DNA of 64,000 nt from Sipunculus nudus (GCA_026874595.1 CM049319.1:66019417-66083416); one strand, 5' to 3'. Shown: positions 12,951 to 24,559, numbered from the stretch's first letter. The notes: generated by a model not told the origin, from the letters alone. Made by a program: numbers and translations.

Positions 12951-14515
12951 CAGCGTCCATCTGTTCATCTACCTTGGGATAATATCACTTTTATCTCAGC
13001 AGTGGTTTGACTTTTCCACCTGAAATTTTGCAGGTTTATACCTCCTGGACAGCTTTCTCGATTTTATGACAGGTGGCGCAACCTACATTCAAGATTACTC
13101 TGCAGACATCCAAGTTCATATCTCAGGAACTGTTTTACTGATTGGGCCAAAATTTTGCATGTGTATAGATCTCCCATAGTTCTTCATCATAGGCAAAACT
13201 GGTGGTGCCACCTGCAACCATTTATGCACAGCATCCGTCTGTTCATCTGCCTTAGGATAAAATCACTCATATCTCAGCAGTGGTTTGACTTTTCAACCTG
13301 AAATTTTTCAGGTTTTTACATCCTGGACAGCTTTCTCGATTTTATGACAGGTGATGCCACCTACATTCAGGTTTACTCTGCAGACATCAAAGTTCATATC
13401 TCAGGAACCGTTTGACCGATTGGGCCAAAATTTTGCATGTGTATAGATCTCACATAGCTCTTCATCATAGGCAAATCTGGTGGCGCCACCTGCAACTATT
13501 TATGCACAGCATCCATCTGTTCATCTGCCTTAGGATAAAATCACTCATATCTCAGCAGTGGTTTGACTTTTCCAACTGAAATTTTGCAGGTTTATACATC
13601 ATAGACAGCTTTCTTGATTTTATGACAGGTGGCGCCACCTACATTCACATTTACTCTGCAGACATCCAAGCTCATATCTCGGGAACCGTTCGACCGATTG
13701 GGCCAAAATTGTGCATGCCTATAGATCTCACATAGCTCTTCATCATAGGCAAAACTGGTGGCACCACCTGCAATCACTTTTGCACAGCATCCATCTGTTC
13801 ATCTGCCTTGGGATAAAATCACTCATATCTCAGAAGTTGTTTGACTTATCCACCTGACATTTTTCAGGTTTATACATCCTGGACAGCTCTTGATTTTATT
13901 ACAGGTGGCGCAACCTACATACAGGTTTACTCTGCAGACATCCAAGCTCATATCTCGGGAACCATTTGACTGATTGAGCCAAAATTTTGCATGAGTATAG
14001 ATCTCACATAGCTCTTCTTCATAGGCAAAACTGGTGGCACCACCTGCAACCACTTTTGAACATCATCCATCTGTTCATCTGCCTTGGGATAAAATTACTC
14101 ATATCTCAGAAGTGGCTTGACTTATCCACCTGTCATTTTGCAAGTTTATACATCCTGGACAGCTTTCTCGATTTTTTGACAGGTGGCGCCACCTACATTC
14201 ACGTTTACTCGGCAGACATCCAAGCTCATATTTGGGAACCGTTTGACCGATTGGGCCAAAATTTTGCTTGTGTATAGATCTCGCATAGTTCTTCATCATA
14301 GGCAAAACTGGTGGCACCACCTGAAACATACTAATGCACAGTGTCCATCTGTTCATCTGCTTTGGGGTAAAATCACTCATATCTCAGCAGTGGTTTGACT
14401 TATCCACCTGAAATTTTGCAAGTTTATACATCCTGGACAATTTTCTCAATTCTGTGACAGGTGGCACCACCTACATTCATGTTTAAGCTGCAGACATCCA
14501 TGCTAATATGCAACA
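12951..14515 (+). repeat. 278-bp tandem array, about 5.6 copies
   Basis: The landmark c-a-g-c-(a/g)-t-c-c preceding TCTGTTCATCTGCCTT starts at 12951, 13229, 13507, 13785, 14061 and 14339. Each unit carries TTATGACAGGTGGCGCCACC and ATATCTCGGGAACCGTTTGA. A single-unit version of the same locus exists at about 19975-20345, so copy number has changed. Open frames here on either strand are by-products. Confidence 0.85.
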
Positions 14516-14759
14516 CACCTCACTCATTTCCCCTTGCCACTTAATCCATGCCTCACTTCACCCGTCCCACTCTGATTTCTGTGGATACACATAGTCGCTT
14601 GAAACTTGCAGGTCTGAAATGTCCATTTTGCTGAAATCATAATGACTAAGGTAGATATGCAGGACTTAAGAGGATCAGTATTTAATTTTAAAAATAAACC
14701 TCCATTCATACTCCTAAACTTTGCACAGGTTCCCATTAGGCCTGTAGGCCTTGTTTATT

Positions 14760-15240
14760 AAAAACCTATTTTCACACTTCAGGACTGCCTAATATCAAAA
14801 CCACTAATCTGTTTTTCCTCATATTTACCATAAATTTTCCTCTATATAGTTCCTATGTACATGCCAGAAATTTAGTCTGTTAAGTATAATTTCTTTAAGT
14901 TATGGGCCTGAACATAATGGACTTTGTAAAAAATCAGGAAAAAAATTTACTCACTTAACATGAAAAATTTTGAAACTAGAGTCTTATTTTCCCCAAGTAT
15001 ATAACTATGTTTAATTAAGATTCAATTGTTTACCCAAAATTAGATCTGAATTTTGTAAATTTTTAAAGTTTTTTGCATAAAATTAAAATCACTACCTTAA
15101 ATTTTGCCCAACTTTGACCATGGCACATTTTTTTCCCTCTAAGTACCATTAATTTAATTTTCACAGCATGTAAACATTAGTATTTACTTTGTTTAAATCT
15201 GAAATTTGAAAATAAAGCTTGAAAATTAGGCTAGTTATTG
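14760..15240 (+). repeat. Dispersed repeat A, interrupted copy, right part
   Basis: It continues the repeat-A sequence (ctgcctaatatcaaaaccac, then gattcaattgtttacccaaa and attagatctgaattttg) in the same order as 5465-5890. Confidence 0.7.
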
Positions 15241-15285
15241 ATTTTTTTCTTGAGGCTCTATTGTAATCATTTGCTTTGATTACAG

Positions 15286-15388
15286 GTTACAGATACAGAT
15301 GACCTGTCCCACTCAAGGTCACTTGCAGTCAGCTATGCCAGGGTTTCTGATTTGTTACAGTCACTGGGGAGATCTCCTGCTGTGACAG
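15286..15388 (+). CDS. SAAL1: SAAL1 coding exon
   Basis: Acceptor tttgattacag; donor gtgtac. It encodes VTDTDDLSHSRSLAVSYARV then SDLLQSLGRSPAVT. Phase 0 in, phase 1 out. Similarity to known SAAL1 C-termini is weak. The call rests on intact splice sites, phase and position. Confidence 0.62.
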
Positions 15389-15427
15389 GTGTACAGTTTC
15401 TCATAATTCTCATATCCCACCCAATCT

Positions 15428-15446
15428 CCCCCCCCCCCCCCCCCCC
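15428..15446. repeat. Poly-C tract
   Basis: A run of 19 C residues just after the 15286-15388 exon. Similar G or C runs occur near 50-61, 10078-10098, 36041-36058, 53688-53704, 54724-54743, 62820-62836 and 63309-63322. Confidence 0.9.
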
Positions 15447-16667
15447 GCAAACCCACTAAGTGTTATGCAGTAATTGTTATTGTTTTCACTGTATCTCCTT
15501 ATTGTAAAGCTGTTTCCACTCCAATATACAAAAACTTTCCTTGAAAAAGTAATTCAAGGTGTAATCCAGAAGATGCCATGTTGTGTTAATGTAGCATTTT
15601 CAAATAAATCAATTTTTTTAAATGATTTTAACCAATATAATTCAACCCATCAGTATGCTTAAATTTATAAAATATGAAGCACATTATATATAAATAAAGA
15701 CAAAATTTAAAATTGTGAAATCTTAATCAAGTATTATTTTTAGATATTTATTGTACCGGTATTTCAGATTTAAAAGATATATTTTTGTGGTAAAAAATAA
15801 ATAAATGTCATGATGTATGCATGATGTCGTGATATCTGACAAGATTGAGACTTATGATGATGCAGTTGAACATTGAGAATCAACTTTTATATTCAGATAT
15901 ATATGTTATATTGGAAATGTATAGAAATATACACTTTTAATAAAAAAAATTGATGTGATAAAAAAATGAGGCTCTAATACAAAAATTCCTGCCTTGGCAA
16001 AATTGGAGATCAGGCTTTGTTTGCGCTGTATGTATCTGTGAATTAGTTATATTTCAACTGCAAAAATTTCATAAAATAAAAAAATACATATATATTTAAT
16101 AATATATTATACAAAAAAATAGATTAAATTGAACAAATGTGTTGTCACTATTGGTGTCACCACAACTTACCGGGGCTTTGAGGGATTTTCAAGAAACTCA
16201 CCAAAACGACTAACCAATAGATTATCTCGCCCAAGTTCCAATATGGGTATATCCAGAGGTCACTAGGCTACTTAAAAAATAACTTAAAAACCTGAAATTT
16301 ATAAGCTCTGGTTTGGGTGATACACATCGCTTGTTGACTACCCCTATTTTAGTTTATACTGGCGAGGCAAGACTTGAAGCAGACTAACATTGTATCTGAC
16401 CAGCCGAGCTTACACAGTGGCTATCTGCTGCCACACTTTGAACCTAGTTCTGGCTGCCGGGCTGTATTTTGATGAAGACTGGTCATATATTCTTTTATGC
16501 AGCCTTAATGCTTTGTCAGCTCTTTCATCTTTTTTTCAAAGACAAGGGCACATACTTGCAACTAATATATTGCATGTGGCATCCAGATGGGGGTGCTTAC
16601 AAATATCCAACACTGCTGGAGTTCAAAGATCTACATGTGGGACCCAAGCAGGTCTTGCACAGGGGCC

Positions 16668-17066
16668 AGCATGTATGGAAAGGGGACAATGACAATACAC
16701 CAATTGGTTATTCCATGCTGGTCCCACATTGGGGTCTGAATGTATGGAAAGTTGACAATGATAATACGGCAATTGGTTATTCCATGTGGGTCCCACATTT
16801 TGGTCTGTATGTATGGAAAGGGGACAATGACAATAGAGCAATTGGTGATTCCATGTGGGTCCCACGTTGGGGTCTGTATTGTATGGAAAGTTGACAGTGA
16901 TAATACAGCAATTGGTTATTCCATGTGGGTCCCACGTTGGGTCTGTATGTATGCAAAGGGGACAATGACAATACAGCAATTGATTATTCCATGCGGGTCC
17001 CTCATTGGGGTCTGTATGTATGGAAAGTTGACAATGCATTATAATCATCAATTGGTTATTCCATGT
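16668..17066 (+). repeat. 69-bp minisatellite, first array
   Basis: Units built on GTATGGAAAG(T/G)(T/G)GACAATGA, CAATTGGTTATTCCATG and GGGTCCCAC. TTCCATG starts at 16711, 16780, 16849, 16919, 16987 and 17059. Because the unit length is a multiple of three, several frames stay open on both strands (16469-16894, 16623-17051, 16740-17150). These are not proteins. Confidence 0.85.
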
Positions 17067-17354
17067 GGGTCTAAACTTTTTAGGGAACCTGTGAGCTTAT
17101 GCGTTGGTGCGGCGTCTTCCATTGTGTGTCGTGCGTCGTTTGTACGTTAACCATAGCTATCTCAAAAATGGCAGGAGCTAGCATCACCAAATTTTTTGCA
17201 AATAATCAGTCATCCAAAAAACTATATCCGTTTTTGTTTATTTTTTTCTAACTGTATTTTCTTAGATTTTTTTGGGAAAAAGCTTAAAAATCTTCTTCAT
17301 CGAAACTGTCCAGCCAAATTGTCCAATATTTCACAGAAATGATCCCTGGAACAA
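17067..17354 (+). repeat. Dispersed repeat B, truncated copy
   Basis: GGAACCTGTGAGCTTATGCG, then GTCGTGCGTCGTTTGTACG and ATCTCAAAAATGGCAGGAGC. The same element opens the insertion at 11798 and recurs at 17606. It is cut off at gatccctggaaca, where the minisatellite resumes. Confidence 0.75.
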
Positions 17355-17605
17355 GTTGACAATGATAATACGGCAATTGGTTATTCCATGTGGGTCCCAC
17401 ATTTTGGTCTGTATGTATGGAAAGGGGACAATGACAATAGAGCAATTGGTGATTCCATGTGGGTCCCACGTTGGGTCTGTATGTATGCAAAGGGGACAAT
17501 GACAATACAGCAATTGATTATTCCATGCGGGTCCCTCATTGGGGTCTGTATGTATGGAAAGTTGACAATGCATTATAATACAGCAATTGGTTATTCCATG
17601 TGGGT
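17355..17605 (+). repeat. 69-bp minisatellite, second array (duplicated)
   Basis: It repeats the first array from gttgacaatgataatacggc onward almost without change but lacks one unit. Together with 17606-17889 it is a tandem duplication of 16750-17354. Confidence 0.85.
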
Positions 17606-18660
17606 CTAAACTTTTTAGGGAACCTGTGAGCTTATGCGTTGGTGCGGCGTCTTCCATTGTGTGTCGTGCGTCGTTTGTACGTTAACCATAGCTATCTCAA
17701 AAATGGCAGGAGCTAGCATCACCAAATTTTTTGCAAATAATCAGTCATCCAAAAAACTATATCGGTTTTTGTTTATTTTTTTCTAACTGCATTTTCATAG
17801 ATTTTTTAGGGAAAAAGCTTAAAAAGCTTTAAAAATCTTCTTCATCGAAACTGTCCAGCCAAATTGTCCAATATTTCACAGAAATGATTCCTGGAACAAT
17901 CTTTCTCAAGTTTGTCCGAATGGTTCCAGTTCGAAGATTTTTGGCCAAGTTACAGGAGGTTGAACTTTGTTAACTGTGCAAAAAAGCATATTAAAATTTA
18001 AATCTCAGAAACGGCTGGAGCTATCATCACCAAATTTTATGCCAATGTTGGTCACATAGGTCATATCTGAAATTGAGGTATTGGTGGCGCCACCTGCATC
18101 GGCCTTTTTTGTACGGGGTCATCAGTGCCTGTATCACACTGAGGGCTACAAAAAACTTCTTCTCTGAAACCATATGGCCAAAATGTTTAATATTGCAAAG
18201 AAATGATCCTAGGGTAGTGCTTTCTCAAGTTTGTTCAAATGGTCTCTTTTCAGTGACTTTTGGCTAAGTTATGGGAAGCTGAATTTAGTCATAGGCCATA
18301 ACAGCCCATTTTAGGTCAGTGGCTATAAAGATCTTCTTCTCAAAAACCACTGGGCCAAATTCTTAAATCTTACACATTAATTATCCTCAGATGTTGATAA
18401 TTCAAGTTTGTTCAAACGGTTTTGGTTCAGTGCTTTTTGGCTGAGTTATGGGAAGCTGAACTTAGCCAGTTTGCTTTATCTTCCTATATGAGTTATAAAC
18501 CTGCGAAACGTTTTTCGACTGATGCCACTGAAGCCAGTTTGTTTAATATTTTACAAAAATAATCCCTACAAAAATTCTTATAATAATTGTCAGTAATGGT
18601 TCCACATGAATGATTTTTGGCTAAATTATGGAGATTGAATTGAGTCATTTTACCATATAT
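17606..18660 (+). repeat. Dispersed repeat B, longer copy
   Basis: Same start as 17067, but continuing through TTGAGGTATTGGTGGCGCCA (like 12259-12283) and several degenerate ~150-bp units with 'tttctcaagtttgttcaaatgg' and 'ttttggct(g/a)agttatggga'. No coding sequence recognised. Confidence 0.6.
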
Positions 18661-19085
18661 GTAAGCAGTGTTATGCTGTTACATCTAGCCTGGCACCAGT
18701 TTATCAGCATCTATTACATCATGCCACTAGACATTTAGATTTCAGGTTATCTTTGGTTAATATTGACAAGAAAGGTTTTTAAAAGCTTTTTAAGAATTTA
18801 GATTTATGATTTAAGTTATTCATCATACCAGGCAATGTTACAATCATGGATATTCAGTTCTCTGTGGCTATATAAAGACAACTGTACGTGGATTATAAAT
18901 TATTGGTATCCCTACTCAACTGAATTCAAGAATTTGCCATCAGTGAGATATATCTGTATTTTAATTTTGCATTCAGTATGCATCCGTAATAATTTTACAT
19001 ATATTCCTGATTTCTTTTTTTTATAAAAAGTCAGCTGAAAAGCATTTTGTATTGGGAAAATAAATTTCAAAGTTATTTCAAGTAG

Positions 19086-19226
19086 GGACCACTTTTGTGT
19101 ACAGATGGCAGCACTTGGTTTACCATTGGCAGATTGCCAGTGCCTTGATGTTGGCTATTAGCCAAGATGATGTCAGCTCTACAAATAGTTTTGGCACAGT
19201 GCCAGGATTGGAAGAAGTGCAGCCAG
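19086..19226 (+). CDS. SAAL1: Doubtful SAAL1 exon, possibly repeat-derived
   Basis: A 141-bp open stretch between an AG at 19085 and donor gtatag, phase 1 on both sides, so the message stays in frame with or without it. It would encode TTFVYRWQHLVYHWQIASAL then MLAISQDDVSSTNSFGTVPG. The acceptor has a poor pyrimidine tract. The exon sits between repeat-element copies, and its donor neighbourhood is itself repeated several times downstream. It could be a cassette exon recruited from a repeat, or no exon at all. Confidence 0.25.
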
Positions 19227-19227
19227 G

Positions 19228-19480
19228 TATAGGTCAAGAGTTCACTCAGTGCAGTAGCTGCATTCTATTTATAGCTTTGGCAGACTGCTCACTGCATCAT
19301 ATTTGGCACCCAAGTTCAGCCTGAATCTATTTATAGCTTTGGCAGACTGCCAACTGTGTCAGATTATGCAACAGGTCAAGAGTTCACTCAGTGCAGCCAG
19401 GTACAGGTCAAAAGTTCACTCAGTCTAGCCAGGTGCAGGTCAAGAGTTCACTCAGTGTAGTAGCTTGAGGCAGCAATTTG
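19228..19480 (+). repeat. Short tandem motif derived from a splice-donor-like sequence
   Basis: The string GTCAAGAGTTCACTCAGTG recurs at about 19233, 19376 and 19440, with one variant near 19408. Each is preceded by a version of GCAGCCAGGTA, the same sequence as the candidate exon end at 19226. TATAGCTTTGGCAGACTGC also occurs twice (about 19270 and 19333). Confidence 0.6.
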
Positions 19481-19559
19481 TCACAGGTCACTCGGGGGCC
19501 ACTGCCTTACTCACCTAAGCCTTGTCAGCCAAGTGCATCAAAATCTGGGGAAGTTTGAC

Positions 19560-20630
19560 CTGTCTATGCGTCTTTGGTGGTATTCTCATTTACAAAACAG
19601 GTGGTACCACCTACATTGACTTTTGCAGTGTATGCGCCTGCTTATTTCTACAGAGGAATTTGATACATCAGCCTAAAATTTGAGCATGTTTATACATATC
19701 GGGTAGCTTTATAGTGTACCTACAATAATTTTTTGCACAGTGTATGTCCCTGCTTATTTCACAGGAGGGGTTTGACATATCAGTCTGACATTGGGCATGT
19801 TTATATATCTCTTCATTGTATATAAGACTGGTGGTGCCAGCTACAATCTGCCAAAACAGAGTTTTGCGGATACTATGTTTTCAGTTGGACGCTGACGCTG
19901 CCTCCATCGCCGCAAAAGTTTCCGGACAACTCCTCCATAACAACTGGGCAGAATTTTTTAAAATTCGGAATTATGTTCGGTCACATGTGAACTGCTGCAC
20001 CCTCATTTTGGTTGACCTCTGACCTTTCCTCTCTGCCCAGCGTCCATTTGTGCGTCTGTTTCCACACATAAACCCACATATCTCGGGAACCGTTAGACCG
20101 ATCAGGCTAAAAAATTTGCACAAATGTAGCCCTTTGATAGCTTTATAACATACACTAAAAATGTTGGCAGCACCTTCAACCAATTTTGCACAGCGTCCAC
20201 CTGTTCATCTGCCTTGGGATTAAATCACTCATATCTCAGCAGTGGTTTGACTTATCCACCTGAAATTTTGCAGGTTCATATATCCTGGACAATTTCCTCG
20301 ATTTTATGACAGGTGGCACCACCTACATTCACGTTTACACTGCAGACATCGATGCTAATATGCAACACACCTCACTCTATTCCCCTTGCCACTTAAACCA
20401 TGCCTCACTTCACCTGTCCCACTCTGATATCTGCGGATACACATAGTCGCTTGTCTAGTTTTAAAATGTCCTAGTCTGAAACTTGCAGGTTTGAAATGTC
20501 CATTTTGCTATAATAATGACTAAGGTAGATATGCAAGACTTAAGAGGATCAATATTGACTTTTAAAAATAAACCTCCATTCATACTCCCAAACTTTGCAC
20601 AGGTTCGCATTAGGCCTGTAGGCCCTGTTG
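19560..20630 (+). repeat. Second copy of the composite element with a single 278-bp unit
   Basis: 19975-20345 matches 12745-13085, and 20345-20630 matches 14490-14750 (cacctcactc...ccccttgccacttaa...cacatagtcgcttg). Between these flanks only one 278-bp unit is present, against nearly six in the other copy. Confidence 0.7.
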
Positions 20631-20631
20631 G

Positions 20632-21030
20632 TCTGTATGTGTGGAAAGGGGACAATGACAATAGAGCAATTGGTTTTTCCATGTGGGTCTCACTTTTTGG
20701 TCTGTATGTATGGAAAGGGGACAATGCAATACAGCAATGGTCATTCCAGGAGGGTCCCACGTATGTATGAAAAGTTGAAGATGACAATACAGCTATCGGT
20801 TATTCCATGCAAGTCCCACATTGGGCCTTGCATGTATGGAAAAGGGAAAATGATATTATGCCAATTGGTTTTTCCTCGGGGGTCCCATGTTTGGGCCTGT
20901 ATGTATGGAAAAGAGAAAATGATATTATAGCAATTGGTTATTCCATGAGGGTCCCGCTTTGGGGCCTGTATATATGGAAAAGGGAAAATGATATTACAGC
21001 ATTTGGTTATTCCCTGTGAATGCCTCACAT
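20632..21030 (+). repeat. 69-bp-family minisatellite, third array
   Basis: Units of about 60-70 bp with GTATGTATGGAAAAGGGAAA, GCAATTGGTTATTCCATG and GGGTCCC, more diverged than those at 16.7-17.6 kb. The open frames 20461-20787, 20628-20930 and 20741-21058 are repeat artefacts. Confidence 0.75.
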
Positions 21031-21177
21031 TGGGTCCTGCAGGTACATGGAAAGGCACTCTTATTATAGTTGCAAGAATAGAATATTCAAACAGTTCTGG
21101 TATATTTATTAGTTCAGCTGAACATCATTGCTTATAAAGTATGTATTTTTAAATATGTTTGTTATTGTAGGTGCAAG

Positions 21178-21371
21178 AAGAAGAGGCCCCAACAGTTTTG
21201 GAATATTTAGAGGACTGTCTTCGTCAGCGGATACAGTGTATGGCACACACATTGCACCTTGTAGATGAGAGGGACAGTAAACATCTTGTACAGGATCTGG
21301 TCAATTTGGCAAAAAGTTACAAGTTCAATAGGCTACAGAGGCTGCTACAGGAGGTCTCAACATATTGGTAG
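21178..21371 (+). CDS. SAAL1: SAAL1 terminal coding exon
   Basis: It encodes EEAPTVLEYLEDCLRQRIQC then MAHTLHLVDERDSKHLVQDL and ends at TAG 21369-21371. The acceptor used here is AG at 21176-21177, because the preceding exon ends in phase 1. An upstream AG at 21169-21170 would need phase 0. The predicted amphipathic helices suit an armadillo-like C-terminus, but I cannot align it firmly to vertebrate SAAL1. Confidence 0.6.
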
Positions 21372-21380
21372 AGACACGAG

Positions 21381-21428
21381 TTATTCTGTGTGTTATTCTG
21401 TGTGTTATTCTGTGTGTTATTCTGTGTG
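21381..21428 (+). repeat. 12-bp tandem repeat, four copies
   Basis: TTATTCTGTGTG is repeated four times, 10 bp after the SAAL1 stop codon, so it would be part of the 3' UTR. Confidence 0.9.
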
Positions 21429-21429
21429 A

Positions 21430-22440
21430 TTGTTCGTCTCATAATATTGCAGATTCAGAAAATTGTTAAAGCTTAACTTCGCATCAACACATTTTGTTTT
21501 GGGACTTTACATGAGTGGTTTTCACATGAGAGCAACAGAAGTAATTTTTTTTTTAATCTGAAAATTTGAGCTTTCATGATGTTGGAAGTTCTGCCTGGCA
21601 TACTCCAACAAAGTCTTGTGATAAAATATTGTGACATATTATGTGGCTCAAAGTGCTTATTTGTGGACTTTCATGAAAGTTCAGTGATCATTTGATGCAA
21701 AATAAAATCTAAATTTTATATGGTCAAAATTCAGTGGCCCTTTGGATGCTCCAAAATCCCATTGAACTCCCCAGAAATATGACCTTGACTCTTTGTTTGT
21801 TTTGGTATTGAAAGCCCTGTAAAATGATAATGATATACCCAGTTCTTTTTTCTGTGTTGATCTACCAAGTAAAGTTTTAAAGGGAATAATTAAGTACAAT
21901 CTCTCTAATCAGGGAATTAGATCAGTCCAAAAGTATTAATGTTATTAAATAGTCTGCAACGAATATGTATGTGCCATTACATGGTGTGCACTGTAAATAA
22001 CATTAACTGGACCATACTGTATACAGTGAATGACATGACAAAATTATATTCCATTGGACTAATCACCTAATGTGTTCACCAAAATATGTAAATAAATGTT
22101 TTAGTTACAAAATTCTGCCTTTTTTGCTTATTATCACTGAATATAGGTACAGCTGGAGGTCATGTTTATTGCCCATTACCGTGTGTCTTTTTGTGCTTTG
22201 ATCTGTACATTCAACTGTGGGAGTCTATTTGGAACACATCTTATGTACAAATCAACTTTTTGTTATTGCTCAAGGTATATGCTCAGTGCTGATTTCTGGT
22301 TTGTTTATTAAACAGAAAATTAATGCTGGCTTGAGAGAACAGGTTACATAAATGTGGTGGGCCTAGTAATAAGATTTTAACAGGATGGGGCTCCACAAGA
22401 CTGACTGCAACCCGTATGCTGTTGACTTCCTAATAAATCA
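21430..22440. other. Probable SAAL1 3' UTR and downstream sequence
   Basis: AT-rich sequence without coding exons. Candidate AATAAA polyadenylation signals on the plus strand occur near 21702 and 22091. The true end cannot be chosen from sequence alone. Confidence 0.35.
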
Positions 22441-22441
22441 T

Positions 22442-22503
<62 letters not shown>
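22441..22503. repeat. (TA)n(GA)n compound microsatellite
   Basis: About 24 bp of TA followed by about 38 bp of GA. Confidence 0.95.
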
Positions 22504-22508
<5 letters not shown>

Positions 22509-24499
22509 ATTGAAGGTTTACAGGTGAACATGTTGGTGTCACAGTTTTAAGTTAGGGTCACATCACACTTTGAGACCCCTGGCTGAAGTCTTCCCCACAA
22601 GGGTGTGCCCTTTTGTCCAAAGAGTGAACAAGCACTGTTTTGGGGCCTTCAAAGGGGCTTATTCTGATATCCACCTAACATTAACTACTTTTGCTTGAAT
22701 CTTCATCAAAACAGGCCAGAAAACACCAATCTCATGGTATACTGGCTTATAACATGCAGGGGGCCCCTCCAAAATAAAACATTCAGCCAGGACATCTGGT
22801 GACAAGTCAGACCAATCAGTTTTTCAAATGGCGTTTTGAGACAAGAATCCTTCCAGCTTCCACACACATGCAACCAACAACCTTCAGCTGGTTGTAGTGG
22901 ACTTAAGCAGGGCGTAAAATTAACGCCTGACCCCTTGAAATGGCAGGTAGTTTTCTAAGGGGTCTGGTAAATGTCATCCAGGCACCAGACCCTTTTCCGG
23001 CATTTTTTTTACCATTAATGTTACTCTATAGAGAAAAGACAAGCCACCGTTTCTGGCCGGAGGTCTGTTGACAGTTGTAACGGTACCCATGTGATGCTTA
23101 ACCAAGAATAAGCTTTCCATTAGATTGGTTGCTCCATAAATAGTATATTTCCATATATGGAAATAACACTGGTAACCTATGATGACAAAAAGTCTTTGCA
23201 TACACCATCATAGACATGGTGGTAGCACACTCCCACTCCTCTGGGCCAATCGTTTTGTTTTCTGCCTAAGAGAAATAGATTAACAACTTGGAACAAACAA
23301 CCATGTGGGGTCAGGTGGAGTTCTGTGGGGTCCGGCAATTTTTTGGATGCTGATCTCATTTCAGGTGGATAAAAAAATAATTTTGTGCACTATTCAGTAT
23401 GGTTTTTCTGTTTGTCAACATGTACTCTTGTAGATAAAAAGGTCACACATCCATCACGGAGGCATTACAAGAACCTTTCTTAGAAGGAACAACCTAAAGT
23501 ATATTAATATGTAGGGGGGGGTACGGATGGGAAGCAAGGGAATTGCTAGCTTTTAGAAATCCAGAACAGATGACCCCTGTGTGAGCAATGAATTATAAAA
23601 CATCACTGGGTTCAACAGTTTATTCTTGAAACATTCAGTGAAATGAAAAAGACATATTCAGATCTTTCGTGAAAAAAAAGATAATATAAAAGTCATGTAT
23701 ATGTAACAATGATTGTTGAAGCATTGTATCAAAGAATATCTCACCTGGTCAGATCATTGCATTTATTGCAAAGCTACTGGTTAGCACAGGTATGACCATG
23801 CATACAGTCAGAGCCAGTTTAATAAAACAGTAATGTAATGGTGCCTGCACTTGCTGATGGCCTTAGATTTTGAGAATTATCTCAGGCAAAGTGTATGATA
23901 AAGCACAACTGACTTGAAAAAAAAATCACAGTTACCATATAATGAATGATACAAAGAATAATAAGTATAAGAAATGTAAAAATACAAATAGCACAAAAAT
24001 TTATATCAGCAGTAAATATCACAGATAACACAAAGAGTATTCTTCGTAAATGTGAGCAATACATGTGAATTGTGGTTTAGCTCAACTGACTGAAAGTCAT
24101 CACAGCTCTAGTGTTCAGTCTTTGTTGGTTGCATGTCCTTCAATTCATCATTTTGACCATCTGGTAGTACCCATTAGGTTTTCAATGTTCTGAACTGACC
24201 AACTCAATGGCCAATGGAATATCTTATTCCAAATTTGAAATCAGTTCACTGTGACCTCAATCATGTATATGTATATCTATATATATATTAGTGGTGGGCA
24301 AACTGATCAAAGATTGGTCATTTTCTTTCATAATTGATTAATTTGTTTGTGATTTTGCTTAATTTATTACAAACAATTAAGTAATAACATGCAAATAAGG
24401 CATATCAACCAGGAAAAAATAATTCTAATCCAGTCAAAGAAATAAGAAAGATGGGACACAAAGTTGCAAACAACATGAAAACTGAACCTTGTGCAGCAA

Positions 24500-24559
<60 letters not shown>

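Larger units (their letters stand above)
11798..14759 (+). mobile_element. 2.96-kb composite insertion inside repeat A, flanked by an 8-bp direct repeat
   Basis: AAAAACCT stands on both sides (11790-11797 and 14760-14767) but only once in the intact repeat-A copy near 5425, as expected of a target-site duplication. The insert begins with the 'aacctgtgagcttatg' block, then GTCCGTCG/TGCGTCG runs, carries a 278-bp tandem array, and ends near ttaggcctgtaggccttg. It has no long open frame and no clear terminal inverted repeat, so it looks non-autonomous. Confidence 0.6.
2678..21371 (+). other. SAAL1: SAAL1 (SPACIA1) homologue gene, 3' two thirds
   Basis: Gene span on the plus strand. Coding exons read in order at 2678-2790, 3364-3487, 5061-5143, 8968-9135, 10440-10882, 15286-15388, (19086-19226 doubtful) and 21178-21371. 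All have AG/GT borders and matching phases. Without the doubtful exon they give 408 residues plus stop. The order and spacing of short motifs (LLYTCLSHDN, DDLLKNTIEVIDKAMD, FLHIFQLVSTTEPGVEA, AFSVLACLLQS, LIRCTLKILAV) parallel human SAAL1 as I remember it (LLLTCLSQAE, YMHILQLLTTVDDGIQA, VFSVLSAIYAS, LIDSLIRVLQN). SAAL1 is an armadillo-like helical protein linked to cell proliferation; its biochemical role is poorly known. About 150 N-terminal residues must lie left of the window, because I see no earlier exon in 1-2677. The C-terminal 130 residues match the family less clearly. Confidence 0.82.

Noticed and set aside
13592-14398. Repeated 60-96-codon frames with MIAGGATSFAYDEELCEIY-type peptides
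   Set aside because: They recur with the 278-bp tandem unit and change frame between units.
16390-17657. Several 100-140-codon open frames on both strands
   Set aside because: They are the 69-bp minisatellite read in all stop-free frames; the peptide repeats with the DNA unit and there is no splice context.
20461-21058. Overlapping 84-108-codon frames just before the last SAAL1 exon
   Set aside because: Minisatellite sequence of the same family as 16.7 kb; no motif and no splice sites.
21171-21177. Alternative start of the last SAAL1 exon at 21171
   Set aside because: It would need a preceding phase-0 exon; the phase-1 end of the previous exon fits the acceptor at 21176-21177 instead.
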